A DNA stretch of 64,000 nt, from assembly GCA_023411115.1 (NCBI GenBank), contig JAEYPF010000018.1, positions 248,001 to 312,000 on the forward strand, in the 5' to 3' direction. Below are positions 46,713 to 56,693 of this stretch, one piece after another. This DNA is from Methanobacteriota archaeon (lineage in GTDB: Archaea > Methanobacteriota > Methanobacteria > Methanobacteriales > Methanobacteriaceae). Position 1 is the first letter of the stretch. Each line of letters begins with the position of its first letter. The position numbers and the translations under genes are program-made. Below the pieces are notes generated by a model. That model searched no databases, was not told the origin of the DNA, and saw only the letters and a list, made by a program, of their open reading frames with translations.

Positions 46713-47450
46713 TCATTTTACACGACTTTTAACCCATATTCCTGCCCATCCTCCGCTAGAACCAAATGCAATACATAAAATTGCCAAAAGGATTATACTA
46801 AAAATGTTTCCTAAGGAACTATATGAATTTGAATCTAGTGTTGAGGATGTTGAGGTCGTGCTACCTGCATATTGTGGAAAACTATTTATTAAGGGCCCTA
46901 AAATTGAACCAACTACTCCCATCAAAATAAAACCAAGAATTCCAATAATAAGTGTTAGATTAAATATAAAAATTAATCCTAAAAATCCTCCATTTATAAG
47001 ACCATCAGAATACTTCCTACTAGATATTAAGCTGGCTATAAACCCTCCAAATAGCATCATTGGTAAAAGTATATAGTATGCTGCATTTATTATCGGCATT
47101 TGACCCAATAAAATACTCTTTCCAAATAAGAAGAAACCAATTACTGGAATTATTAAAGAAATGAATAATCCGATATAGATACTGGTAAAATTGATTTTCT
47201 TATTTATTTTAGTTATAAGTTCATTTAAGGTATTTAAATAATAATTCAAACCATTTTTGCTTTTTGAATTTTCATGGATTTCTTTAGAGTTAATATTTGA
47301 TTCACTGACAGGAGATTTTGGTTTTTCTTGTATAATTTCTTCAATATATCTTAATGTGCCTCCGCATTGACATTTATCAAAATCTTGAAGAGATTCTCCC
47401 TTTTGAAGTTCATAGTAACCACCACATCTTCTACATACAATATAAGCCAT
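46713..47450 (-). CDS. Membrane protein with N-terminal zinc ribbon
   Basis: 245 aa. The N-terminal ribbon [10 protein letters not shown]...KCQCGGTL gives four cysteines; a low-complexity linker (about 45-80) follows, then four or five membrane segments to the C-terminus. Similar ribbon-plus-membrane proteins are common in Methanobacteriales but uncharacterised. A weak GGTG lies before the ATG. Upstream of a lipoprotein-like gene by 66 bases, in the opposite order of transcription (that gene comes first). Confidence 0.65.
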   Translation of the reverse strand: MAYIVCRRCGGYYELQKGESLQDFDKCQCGGTLRYIEEIIQEKPKSPVSESNINSKEIHENSKSKNGLNYYLNTLNELITKINKKINFTSIYIGLFISLIIPVIGFFLFGKSILLGQMPIINAAYYILLPMMLFGGFIASLISSRKYSDGLINGGFLGLIFIFNLTLIIGILGFILMGVVGSILGPLINSFPQYAGSTTSTSSTLDSNSYSSLGNIFSIILLAILCIAFGSSGGWAGIWVKSRVK

Positions 47451-47516
47451 ATAAACACCGTTTATGTTAATTAATATATTTTTGATTTAAACCCATTAAA
47501 TAAAAGAAAGAAATAT

Positions 47517-47957
47517 TTAATAATAATCAAAAACCTCTACTTTCCAATTTTTCATATTTGAAGCTCCTATATCACAGTAATAGCTACCTGAACCTTCGTA
47601 TACATATGTTTCATCTTTTTGTGTCAGCTGTGATTCATCATTTAGATTTGCATGCGCTACATAACTTACACTATCTCCTTCTGGATAGACAAAAAGATAA
47701 AATAGCCCAAAACCTGTTTCTTCCCTAGTTATGGAATATACCACTTTAAATTTACTGCCTTGAATTGTAAAAGGAGCTGTTTTTTTATCTCCGCTACCTG
47801 TAAAATTTGCTACACTATGCCAAGTGCCTTGATTTGTAGAATTTGTTGAATAAGAACTATTTCCATTACCTGAACTGGATGAACTGGATGTACATCCAGA
47901 AATTCCAACTACAGCTAAAACTAATATTAAAACTAAAATTGATATTATTCTCTTCAA
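47517..47957 (-). CDS. Lipoprotein-like secreted hypothetical protein
   Basis: 146 aa. Signal (KRIISILVLILVLAVVGIS) followed by GCTSSSSSSG, a lipobox-like Cys with a Ser-rich linker; the rest looks like a beta-sandwich domain (FKVVYSITREETGFGLFYLF). Probable start TTG 47957, five bases after GGAGGGGA. It precedes the zinc-ribbon membrane gene and may share its transcript. Confidence 0.65.
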   Translation of the reverse strand: MKRIISILVLILVLAVVGISGCTSSSSSSGNGNSSYSTNSTNQGTWHSVANFTGSGDKKTAPFTIQGSKFKVVYSITREETGFGLFYLFVYPEGDSVSYVAHANLNDESQLTQKDETYVYEGSGSYYCDIGASNMKNWKVEVFDYY

Positions 47958-48160
47958 AGTATCCCCTCCCTTATGCTAAATAAGTGTTTTTTAGGAGATA
48001 ATATTATTATTTACTATTACAATCGAATAGAAAGAATTATATTCAATATTCGTAAATAGTTTAATATTCTTGTTTTAAAATTAAGTTAAAGAGTTTTAAT
48101 AACCCCCTTTAGTAAATTTTAAATAATAAAAACCATTAGTACATTATCAGGGGATTTTAT

Positions 48161-48463
48161 ATGGTTTATTGTTCAAAATGTGGATTATCTAATCAAGATG
48201 CATCGAAATATTGTTCAGAATGCGGAACTAAATTAATGGGGCATTTTGAAAGACCTATAGAAGAAATAGAAGTTAGTTATAGTGAGTATAATACTATAAT
48301 ATTAGTTGGGCAGATATGCGTGCTCATATTTTTACCTGCAAGCTTAGTTATTGGTGCCTATTTAATCACTCAACCTAATAGGAAAGTTAAAGATAAAGGT
48401 TGGACTATTGTTGCGGCTTCTGTAATTGTTTGGAGTATTTACGCGTTTATATTTTTGAAATGA
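48161..48463 (+). CDS. Zinc-ribbon membrane protein
   Basis: 100 aa. An N-terminal ribbon (CSKCGLSNQDASKYCSECG) is followed by two membrane segments (about 47-68 and 78-97). SD AGGGGAT before the ATG. It ends about 60 bases before a CPBP protease frame on the same strand. Confidence 0.7.
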   Translation: MVYCSKCGLSNQDASKYCSECGTKLMGHFERPIEEIEVSYSEYNTIILVGQICVLIFLPASLVIGAYLITQPNRKVKDKGWTIVAASVIVWSIYAFIFLK

Positions 48464-48524
48464 GGATGAAATATTAAAATTACTTATCTGAGAATTTAAT
48501 GACATTTTATACTCAATCAGGGGT

Positions 48525-49646
48525 GTTAATTTTACTACCGCACAATTAGAAAAGGGACAGGTTAAAAAAGAACTATATTTATTCTTACTTATTACCTTTG
48601 CAGCCACATTCATATTCTCATGCTTTGCCTATTGGATTTTAGGACCTATATCTGTTCCATTATCTAAATTCTGGTTCGCGTCACTTCAAGTTTATATGTT
48701 CATACCCGCTATTTCTGCCATAATCTGTATGGCTTATTTTAAATCCAAAGCGTTAACAAGGGAAGCAAAAATTATATTCTCCTTTTTTCTGATATATGTC
48801 GTTTTATTTGCCTTTGAAAGCTATGTTCGGCCAATTGCAGGGACTATAGGTTTACCTCTCGTTTCGCTGCAGCCAACTGCTGCTACGAATTTACCGCTGC
48901 TTTCAATGATTGTTGCAGTTTTAGGGATCTTAACGGCAATTGTACTGAATTTAAAGGGTAAATGGAGAAAAAGCCTCCAAACTTCAAGGCTAACTGTGGG
49001 AAAAAATCTAAGATATTATATCATTATTCCTGTAATTCTTCCAGTAATAATCATTATTACTTTTATTTTGAACTACATTTCAGGATTAGGCGTTCCTGGA
49101 AAAGAATTTAACCTTTACATGTTCATCAGCACATTAATACCCAGTTTAATTTTGTCACTGCTTGTATTATGGCCGCAGTATTTTGGGGAAGAATACGGAT
49201 GGAGAGCCTATCTTCAGGACAGGCTATTTCCACTTTTAGGTGGTTATAATGGTGTTTTAATTCTGGGAATCATATGGGGTTTATGGCATACTCCTCTTAT
49301 CCTGCTTGGAATACTTTACCCGGGACAACCAGTACTTGGAATTATTTTAATGGCCATTAATACCATTGTAATGGGTTGTATTTTCAGCTATGCCGTTTTA
49401 AAGACTGGAAGTGTTTGGATAGCAGTTATATTACATTTGATTCCCGATACAATTTATCCAACGGCCAATTTTTTCATTGCAACATCTATTAATCCCATAT
49501 TTGCATTTGGGACAGGGATCTATGGTACTGCTGTTTTAGCAGTATTTGCATTGATCCTTTTAAGGTCAAAAGTGTGGAAAAAAATTGAAGTTTCAAAGGC
49601 TGGAAGTAAAGAATCAACTGGCACATTTATGACAGACAAAATTTGA
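48525..49646 (+). CDS. CPBP-family intramembrane protease, start unclear
   Basis: The catalytic motifs of CPBP (Abi/CAAX-protease-like) proteins are clear: EEYGWRAYLQDRLFP, WGLWHTPLIL and an His in ILHLIPDT; about eight membrane segments. The first ATG in frame is 48696, but the frame upstream continues to a stop at 48489 and encodes a credible N-terminus (QLEKGQVKKELYLFLLITF plus a first membrane segment). That stretch has no ATG, GTG, TTG or CTG in frame; AGGGGTG sits at 48519-48525. Either a non-standard start or a small frameshift is present. 48525 is a placeholder start. Confidence 0.75.
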   Translation, partial: VNFTTAQLEKGQVKKELYLFLLITFAATFIFSCFAYWILGPISVPLSKFWFASLQVYMFIPAISAIICMAYFKSKALTREAKIIFSFFLIYVVLFAFESYVRPIAGTIGLPLVSLQPTAATNLPLLSMIVAVLGILTAIVLNLKGKWRKSLQTSRLTVGKNLRYYIIIPVILPVIIIITFILNYISGLGVPGKEFNLYMFISTLIPSLILSLLVLWPQYFGEEYGWRAYLQDRLFPLLGGYNGVLILGIIWGLWHTPLILLGILYPGQPVLGIILMAINTIVMGCIFSYAVLKTGSVWIAVILHLIPDTIYPTANFFIATSINPIFAFGTGIYGTAVLAVFALILLRSKVWKKIEVSKAGSKESTGTFMTDKI

Positions 49647-49729
49647 TATCAGGATCTAATTATGCAAATAACAGTTTGGTTGAAAAATACGTATAATTGT
49701 CTGATAAAATAATTATAAAAACAGGGTAA

Positions 49730-50164
49730 TTAAGTAGGCAGTATTGAACAATTCAACCAGTAATTCTTAAAGGCCACCATATCTCTTTGAAATTTCTCAA
49801 AATCAATGGATTTAGTTATATAAGCATTTACGTGATGTCCATATGATTCAAATATGTCGTTATTATCGTTAGAGCCTGTAAGGACAATTATGGGGATTCG
49901 TTTTAGTTTATCATCTGTTTTAACCTCTTTAAGCACTTCAATACCGCTTTTTTTAGGTAGGCTCAGGTCTAATATAATTAAAGAGGGTGTTTTGCTGTCT
50001 GCATATTTATCTTTTTTATAAAGATAGTCCATTGCTTCTATACCATCCTTAACTCTAGTAATATTAGCTTTAATGGTACCTTCATTGAATGCTTCAGTTA
50101 TTAAGCGCATTTCAGCTGGATTGTCCTCCACGAGTAATATTTCGATGATACTCATAACCTCCAT
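49730..50164 (-). CDS. Single-domain response regulator
   Basis: 144 aa, receiver domain only: EILLVEDNPAEM (acidic pocket), phosphoacceptor Asp in LIILDLSLPKKSG, Thr in IVLTGS and Lys in AYITKSIDFEKF. The NPAE and ITEAFNE sequence is typical of the receivers that pair with phytochrome-like or PAS kinases in Methanobacteria. Starts at 50164 or 50155; GGAGGTT sits between. No kinase is adjacent. Confidence 0.87.
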   Translation of the reverse strand: MEVMSIIEILLVEDNPAEMRLITEAFNEGTIKANITRVKDGIEAMDYLYKKDKYADSKTPSLIILDLSLPKKSGIEVLKEVKTDDKLKRIPIIVLTGSNDNNDIFESYGHHVNAYITKSIDFEKFQRDMVAFKNYWLNCSILPT

Positions 50165-50459
50165 TGAACCATAATTTTAATTATTATGTTGATTTTCACC
50201 TCATAATATAAAAATATAGTTGAAGATTTTTTTATTTTTAATATATGTTGCCTTTAGACGTAATATTTCCATTTATGGGTGGATTAAATTGGTTAAATGG
50301 GAATACATGCCCGCTTGAACTTTTGAATAAATAAAAAATTAAGATGCAGGTAATAATTCATTAAAAATTCCTCATTTCTGCCATGTAATATTATTTTTCA
50401 TTTGTTGATAAAATAATGATTCTGTTGGCTTTAAATCACCTTAAAAATATGGTTGTTAA

Positions 50460-50558
50460 GGGGCGAATCTTGTAATTTGAAAATTTATTAATAAGAAGTG
50501 CTGCTCGCCCCTATTTATTATTAAAACTAACAGATATCACACTTTCGGTACTAAAAAA
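50460..50558 (-). ncRNA. Putative small RNA cassette, copy C
   Basis: On the minus strand the box TTTTTTAGTACCGAAAGTGT (from 50558) and TTTTAATAATAAA precede GGGGCGA at 50511-50505, which pairs with TTCGCCCC at 50467-50460. Box-to-stem distance is 41 nt, near that of copies A and B, and the inside (about 37 nt) is again different. A TATTTTTA run follows. Recurrence 46 kb away on the other strand argues against local duplication alone. Confidence 0.5.
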
Positions 50559-50600
50559 TTTTGAAAGTAAAAATTTAGATGAAAAAGAGGGATGTTGGCC

Positions 50601-50726
50601 ATGATAGTTCCAGCAGAATATCAGTTAGCTTTGTTTTTACTGATAATACTTATATCCGGGAGAATCATCAGCAAATATCCTATTAGATTCATCTTTACTA
50701 ATAGCTTCCCTTTTTACCAGAGTTAA
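50601..50726 (+). pseudogene. Possible remnant of a CPA2-type cation-proton antiporter
   Basis: A 41-codon frame (from ATG 50601 or 50592) reads AEYQLALFLLIILISGRIIS then KYPIRF, which resembles the first membrane helix and the following basic loop of Kef/Nap-type antiporters. The frame ends at once with no sign of the rest. It could equally be a real small membrane protein; the resemblance is short. Confidence 0.3.
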
Positions 50727-50942
50727 AACCAATTTTTCAAATTCCTCATATTTACTGCGTGCTAATTTGTATTTTAACCCTTAAATAATTCTATTATATA
50801 ATTATTAATTTTATAATCCTTTCTTTATCGTTTGAATTCAATATAAATAGAGATACAGTAAATTAAACTATTTTAATCCCTCACTATAATCAAGATAAAA
50901 TCAATTGATGATTTATTATAATATAACATCTAATATAGTAAC

Positions 50943-51980
50943 ATGAAGATTTTAGCCGTTGACGTAGGTTCCGGTACTCAGGACATCATGCTCTACAATA
51001 CAAAGGAGCCCATTGAAAATTCCCCAAAACTGGTGATGCCATCTCCCACAAAGATAATTGCAAACAGAATAGCCGAATCAGAGGGAGATATATTCATAAC
51101 CGGAGAAACTATGGGTGGGGGACCAATATATAAGGCTGTTAAAACTTATTTAAGCGCCGGAAACAAAATTTTTGCCACTGAAAACGCTGCAAGAACAATA
51201 AGGGATGATTTAAACTTTGTAAAGTCACTAGGAATTGAAATCGTGCCCTTATCTGAAAAAGAAAAATATTCAGATTTAGCTCAAATTGAGTTTAAAGATG
51301 TAGATCTGGGCGCGATAAGAGGGGCATTATCTAAATTTGATGTAGATCCGCATTTCGACTTTTTAGGAATAGCAGTCCAGGATCATGGATTCATGGAAGG
51401 TGTTGGGGATAGAAATTTTAGATTCATGAAGATCAGGGAAAAACTGGATATTTCAAAAAGGCCAGAAGAATTTGTGTACTTTGGGGAAGCCCCTGATTAT
51501 TTTACAAGGATCAATGCAGTGTTTAGGATGTTTAAAGGATATAAAACAGCAGTAATGGATTCAAAATTTGCGTCTGTTTGCGGCGCCACCTGTGACAGGT
51601 ATGTCAAAACCCTTGAAAAATTCATAGTTATGGATATTGGAAATGGGCACACCCTGGCAGCTGCCTTTGAAGGTGGAAAAATTGAAGGTGTTTTTGAACA
51701 CCATACTCGAAATATGACTCCTGATAAGATAGAGCTGTTTGTAAGAAAACTTGCAGATGGTTCAATTACGCATGAGGAAGTACATGAAGATCATGGACAT
51801 GGGGCATGGTCTTTAGGGCCAATAGGGGATTTTGAAGCCATAGTTGCAACTGGCCCTCGTCGAAAAGTTTTAGAAAAAACTGATTTTAATGTGCATTATG
51901 CAGCTCCAGCAGGGGATGTGATGATGACCGGACCTGTTGGGCTTATAAAAGCGATTCAATCAAATATTAAGAGTAATTAA
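50943..51980 (+). CDS. DUF1786 protein (ASKHA-type, pyruvate formate-lyase-activating-enzyme related)
   Basis: 345 aa. The opening ILAVDVGSGTQDIMLY and the later FIVMDIGNGHTLAA are two phosphate-binding loops of the actin-like ATPase fold. The AAPAGDVMMTGPVGL ending matches DUF1786, a family sometimes labelled as related to PFL-activating enzyme, without a known reaction. A PHP phosphoesterase gene follows after 66 bases on the same strand, so they probably share a transcript. A TATA-like TTTATTATAATATA lies about 25 bases before the ATG. Confidence 0.85.
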   Translation: MKILAVDVGSGTQDIMLYNTKEPIENSPKLVMPSPTKIIANRIAESEGDIFITGETMGGGPIYKAVKTYLSAGNKIFATENAARTIRDDLNFVKSLGIEIVPLSEKEKYSDLAQIEFKDVDLGAIRGALSKFDVDPHFDFLGIAVQDHGFMEGVGDRNFRFMKIREKLDISKRPEEFVYFGEAPDYFTRINAVFRMFKGYKTAVMDSKFASVCGATCDRYVKTLEKFIVMDIGNGHTLAAAFEGGKIEGVFEHHTRNMTPDKIELFVRKLADGSITHEEVHEDHGHGAWSLGPIGDFEAIVATGPRRKVLEKTDFNVHYAAPAGDVMMTGPVGLIKAIQSNIKSN

Positions 51981-52046
51981 TTGGAATAAGATATTTAAAT
52001 TAATTTAAATGGCATATACTTAAAAAATATTATAAGAGGATTTATA

Positions 52047-52694
<648 letters not shown>

Positions 52695-53042
52695 CATCTT
52701 TTTTTAAAACCACTGCAGAAAAATTTAATATTTCCAATATTTTTTAATTTTATTGAATCTTATCAATTCATGTTTGATTTTTAAATATTTAATAACAAAC
52801 ACGGTATTTTATATTAATCAGGCTATTTTTAGTGTTAAATATCAATTTATAAGTTCTTCGATCTTTATATAATAGTAAATAATAAAATATGGACAGATTA
52901 ACATAGAACTGAAGTTTATTGTTATATTATACCATATTCAATTTAAAATTGGCGGATATATGCAATATAACCAGTATAACATGTTATAAGTAATCATTAA
53001 ACATTCAGCAATATATTTCGTAGAAAATTGAGAGGGGAAATC
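52695..53042. other. AT-rich spacer
   Basis: About 350 bases. TATA-like words but no frame, hairpin or repeat that I can support. Confidence 0.4.
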
Positions 53043-53840
53043 ATGGTTTCAAGCGAAGAAATAAGTAGAAGACTTGAATTGAAAAGAAGGGGCTTAAATC
53101 CAGATGAAGAATTTAAAAAAGGGCGTGAGAATGTTTGTCCAAAATGTCGAACTGCAAATCTGGAGAATGCAAAATTTTGCATTGGCTGTGGAAGCGAGTT
53201 AAATATAAACAGCACACCTAAAATAAATGAGGTTAAGTCTAATTTTATCATATGCCATGATTGCGGGTCTGAGAATAAGCCCGGTTCCAAATTCTGCATC
53301 GGCTGTGGAAATAGCTTAGAAACCGTTACAAATAAACCTGAAGAGAACAAAACGGGGCATGATCCTGTCATCTGTCCTGAATGTAACTTTGAGAACAATC
53401 AGGTTTCTAAATTTTGCATTAGTTGCGGTAAAGAATTACTTAAAACCAGTGTAAATGAGCCTGTAAAAAATGAAGCTGTATCTGATTCTGTTATCTGTCC
53501 TGAATGTCAATCTGAAAATAAGTTAGAATCTAAATTTTGCATTAAATGCGGAAATAGCTTGAAAAAGACCCCAAGTGAAGTTATAGAAGAGAAATCACAG
53601 GATATAGAAGAAATTGAAGAGGAAGTGCAGATAGATATTAAAAATGGGGCTTCGACTGATGATAATCCAGAAATATTATCAGAAAATACATCTGAGGAAG
53701 AAATAAATGGTGATAAATCAGATGCAAAAACCAGCGTTCTAGATGAAATTAAAAAAGCCAAAGAGTTGCTGGATATGGGCGCAATATCTGAAGAAGAATT
53801 CGAAAAAATCAAAAGTAAGTGCCTTGAACAGCTGAATTGA
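53043..53840 (+). CDS. Four-zinc-ribbon protein with C-terminal SHOCT-like helix
   Basis: 265 aa from the ATG at 53043 (SD GAGGGGA; the earlier ATG at 53028 precedes the SD). Four tandem ribbons of CPxC...NxxxxKFCIxCGxxL type (about 32-60, 74-100, 112-140, 152-178), linked by acidic, Asn/Glu-rich spacers. The end, LDEIKKAKELLDMGAISEEE, is a SHOCT-type oligomerisation motif. Such proteins are thought to be scaffold or regulatory proteins in methanogens; cytosolic, no membrane segment. Confidence 0.72.
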   Translation: MVSSEEISRRLELKRRGLNPDEEFKKGRENVCPKCRTANLENAKFCIGCGSELNINSTPKINEVKSNFIICHDCGSENKPGSKFCIGCGNSLETVTNKPEENKTGHDPVICPECNFENNQVSKFCISCGKELLKTSVNEPVKNEAVSDSVICPECQSENKLESKFCIKCGNSLKKTPSEVIEEKSQDIEEIEEEVQIDIKNGASTDDNPEILSENTSEEEINGDKSDAKTSVLDEIKKAKELLDMGAISEEEFEKIKSKCLEQLN

Positions 53841-54081
53841 TTAGATTAATATAGCCGAGTATTTTGACCAGAATATATTTTTAAGCTGAAATAGTATTTA
53901 ATTCAGCTTTATTTTTTATATAAATAAAATTAAACTATTTTTAGTCGATTTAAACAGTCATTGCAAAACTTAGCGCCCTTTATATAAGTTTCTACTTTTC
54001 CAACTGGCTGAATGAGAATTTCCATAGTATATTATTTATCTCTTTTTGTACATAATTAATAAAGTAAGATATTCTAGTCTT
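53841..54081. promoter_or_regulatory. Spacer with the usp promoter
   Basis: A good TATA box TTTATATAAG at about 53979-53988 lies about 155 bases before the usp ATG, which would give a long leader that includes the hairpin pair at 54082-54137. No protein frame with an SD is seen. Confidence 0.4.
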
Positions 54082-54137
54082 GGAGTTGAGAAAAACCTGC
54101 GGTTTTTCGAACCTCAAAAATCAAGATTTTTGGAGGG
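54082..54137 (+). promoter_or_regulatory. Hairpin pair sequestering the usp SD
   Basis: First hairpin GAAAAACC-tgc-GGTTTTTC (54090-54108). Second: CCTCAAAAATC (54112-54122), loop aa, then GATTTTT, one bulged G and GAGG (54125-54136). The GGAGGG SD of the usp gene (54132-54137) therefore lies in the right arm of the second stem. This could act as a translation switch. The same AAAAATC/GATTTTTGGAGG words end the adhesin leader array. Confidence 0.55.
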
Positions 54138-54144
54138 TAAATTC

Positions 54145-54591
54145 ATGACCACAAAAATATTGTTAGCTACAGATAATTCCGAACAGGCAGAAAAAGCAGG
54201 TGAAGCTGCTTTATCAATGGCAGATTTAAACGGTGCAGATATCATTGTTTTGTACGTGATCGATGCTTCTTATCTGGACGCATTACCACAGCAGGATCTA
54301 AGGGAACAGCTTAATCAACAGCTAAAAAATGAAGGAAAAGAAGCTGTTGAAAAATTTGAAAAAAGAATAGAGGACGTTCAGTGTGCAGGTGAGTGCAAAA
54401 ATGTTAATTTAACTACTATGATTAGAGAGGGCAATCCAGCTGATGTTATACTTAAAACTGCAGAAGAAGAAGGTGTAGACCAGATAATAATTGGAAAATC
54501 GGGTAAACATGGTATAGAAAAATTCTTGCTTGGAAGCACCGCTGATAGGGTAGTAAGGGGAGCTAAAATCCCTGTTGATGTGATATCTTAA
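54145..54591 (+). CDS. Universal stress protein (UspA family)
   Basis: 148 aa from the ATG at 54145, 7 bases after GGAGGG; the frame runs upstream to 54046, but that part is the hairpin leader read through. Usp fold: KILLATDNSEQAEKAGEAAL at the start and the ATP-binding signature GKSGKHGIEKFLLGSTADRV near the end (G-x2-G-x9-G-S/T). Small dimeric ATP-binding stress protein. A leader hairpin covers its SD. Confidence 0.9.
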   Translation: MTTKILLATDNSEQAEKAGEAALSMADLNGADIIVLYVIDASYLDALPQQDLREQLNQQLKNEGKEAVEKFEKRIEDVQCAGECKNVNLTTMIREGNPADVILKTAEEEGVDQIIIGKSGKHGIEKFLLGSTADRVVRGAKIPVDVIS

Positions 54592-54698
54592 CTTCAAAAT
54601 AAATTGGAGCTAAATATTCTAAATAACTCCTTTAATTTAACTTAATTTTTCTTTTACATTATAACAAAATTTAAATCATCTAAATTTCTATTAATTCT

Positions 54699-55490
54699 AT
54701 GCTTTCAGATATTTCTCAATTTATACAGGAAAATTTTCTGTACCTTCACCCGGGATATACAATCTTAAATACAGTAGTTTTTGGGATTATACTTGGAATT
54801 ATAGTTATATTAATCATAAAAATGTTTAAATACCTTAAAAAAGATCCAAAGGATCTTCTGATTCCTGTAATCCCTTTTATATTCTTTGGGTCAAGTGCAA
54901 GGGCGCTTGTGGATAATGGGATTTATCCTCTCAGTCTATGGCTTGTTACTCCTGGAATTTATGTTTTAACAGGCCTTATTACCATCGCCACGTTGCTGGT
55001 ATCTGTTTATGTGGAAAAAAAAACTAATTTTGATTATAGATACCTGATGCTTATTGTAGGAGTTATCATATGCATTCCAAACATTTTAAACATAAATCAC
55101 ATAAACTGGGCCGCATTTTTCGGCGTTCTTGGAGTTTGGGCTGTTGTAACTTCAATATTCGCACTTATAGGGACTAAGTGGAGCCTTTTAAAAGATAAAT
55201 TTAATTTAGGTGTTCTTTCAGCCCACCTATTCGATGCAGCTTCTACATTTATTGCAATTGATTTTTTCGGCTACGGTGAACAGCACGTACTTCCAAATGC
55301 ACTTATGAACGCTGCAGGTACCGCAGCTGTTATGTTTCCTTTAAAAATAGCGGTAATTTTGGCAGCGCTTTATGTCATAGATGAATATGTAGAAGATAAT
55401 ACGATTAAAAATATGCTAAAACTGGCAATATTCATTTTAGGACTTGCTCCGGGTCTCAGGGATTTCTTGAGTTTGATTATGGGGACATAA
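54699..55490 (+). CDS. DUF63 family membrane protein
   Basis: 263 aa with seven to eight membrane segments. Family signatures include FGSSARALVDNGIYP and LSAHLFDAASTFIAIDFFGY with paired acidic and His residues inside the membrane, and the YGEQHVLPN loop. DUF63 is archaeal and uncharacterised; the buried charged residues resemble rhomboid- or site-2-like arrangements without proof. No SD before the ATG, so the message is probably leaderless. Confidence 0.82.
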   Translation: MLSDISQFIQENFLYLHPGYTILNTVVFGIILGIIVILIIKMFKYLKKDPKDLLIPVIPFIFFGSSARALVDNGIYPLSLWLVTPGIYVLTGLITIATLLVSVYVEKKTNFDYRYLMLIVGVIICIPNILNINHINWAAFFGVLGVWAVVTSIFALIGTKWSLLKDKFNLGVLSAHLFDAASTFIAIDFFGYGEQHVLPNALMNAAGTAAVMFPLKIAVILAALYVIDEYVEDNTIKNMLKLAIFILGLAPGLRDFLSLIMGT

Positions 55491-55637
55491 TAAATTTTTG
55501 AACCAGCGCCAAATGGCATGTTATTGATTATAAGATAATCAATTTTTTTATTTCATTCACAAAATTTAAATGCTCAAACCTTTATTTAATATTATAATTC
55601 CAGAGAATGTTTGTAAAAAAGTTATTAGAAATTATAG

Positions 55638-56693
55638 GTGATTGAAATATTTTTAGATTCATTGGTTTTATTATTGGTATTTCTAATTTTTCTGGGCTCT
55701 TTATATTTTGGAATAGGTTTCATTTATCATTATTACAGGAATAAAACTTATTTAAATGTTATAATTGAATCTATTATTATTGGATTGATTTTTGGCTATT
55801 TTATACAGGTAGATGGTGTTGGATGGCTAGAATGGGTTCTGACGTGTATATTAGTAGTTATTAGTAGTGGTATATTGGCCCTTATAATAAGAAGATCTAA
55901 TTCGAAATCACCTGATAAAGAGAATAAAAGTGATTATAGAGTTAATAAGGAAATGCTCGATAAAACGGATAATCTTAAGAAAGACAAAAATATCGAAGAT
56001 AAAGTTTTAAAGGCTCCGGTTAAACAAAGTAGAATCAGGACTTTTGAAGAATCTATTCCTTTTACTTCACCAGAAGAGATAAAACTTTATCATTATAATA
56101 TTAAAAATCCTTTCAAAACGTTTAGACGCATAACAGTACGTTCAGATAAGGCATTGGGGTCAGAAACTGAGGCTATGGATGATGTTAATGAAAAACTAAA
56201 AGAAAGAGCTTCCAATTTAGGGGCTAATGCAGTAATTGGAGTCCGTTATGAAAAAGGGATTTTTACTTTGTTTCGAGGAATTAGGGGTATTGGACAGGCG
56301 GTTTATATAAAAGATATGGAAAATGTGGAAAAAAAATATCCTTCAGGAACTGTTCCCATACTTTTAGGTGCTATGTGGGTAATATTAGGATTATTAGGAT
56401 ACCATGATTATCAACAATTTTACATTCCTTTTGGGCTTGCTATGATTATTTTGGGAATTTCCACCCGGCAACGATACATGAATAAAATATTCTTCCTGGC
56501 ATTTTCAGGTATTATAATTCTTGGTGGGTTAATATGGGCCAAGTACGTCCTTAAAAATGGTATTCAAATGTTTAATCCAGATTTTTACTTCTCCACGGGT
56601 CTTTTTGCATTGATAGTCATTATCTTTATTTATTCGTTTAAAAACAGGAAGGATGATCCTAACATTTCATGGAGAAATAACTGGGGCTTTTAG
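55638..56693 (+). CDS. YbjQ-like domain protein with membrane segments
   Basis: 351 aa. Two or three membrane segments (about 5-28, 38-55, 60-82), a cytoplasmic Lys-rich linker, and a YbjQ/DUF74-like domain (about 165-230: DKALGSETEAMDDVNEKLKE, NLGANAVIGVRYE), then three more membrane segments. YbjQ domains form pentamers and are called heavy-metal-binding-like. The start GTG at 55638 lies in AGGTGATT and has no separate SD, so it may be imprecise. Confidence 0.65.
   Translation: MIEIFLDSLVLLLVFLIFLGSLYFGIGFIYHYYRNKTYLNVIIESIIIGLIFGYFIQVDGVGWLEWVLTCILVVISSGILALIIRRSNSKSPDKENKSDYRVNKEMLDKTDNLKKDKNIEDKVLKAPVKQSRIRTFEESIPFTSPEEIKLYHYNIKNPFKTFRRITVRSDKALGSETEAMDDVNEKLKERASNLGANAVIGVRYEKGIFTLFRGIRGIGQAVYIKDMENVEKKYPSGTVPILLGAMWVILGLLGYHDYQQFYIPFGLAMIILGISTRQRYMNKIFFLAFSGIIILGGLIWAKYVLKNGIQMFNPDFYFSTGLFALIVIIFIYSFKNRKDDPNISWRNNWGF

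Larger units (their letters stand above)
50165..50942. other. Long intergenic region with small-RNA copy C and a gene remnant
   Basis: About 780 bases. It contains cassette copy C on the minus strand (50460-50558) and a short frame that resembles the start of a cation-proton antiporter (50601-50726). The rest is AT-rich with TATA-like words. Confidence 0.6.
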
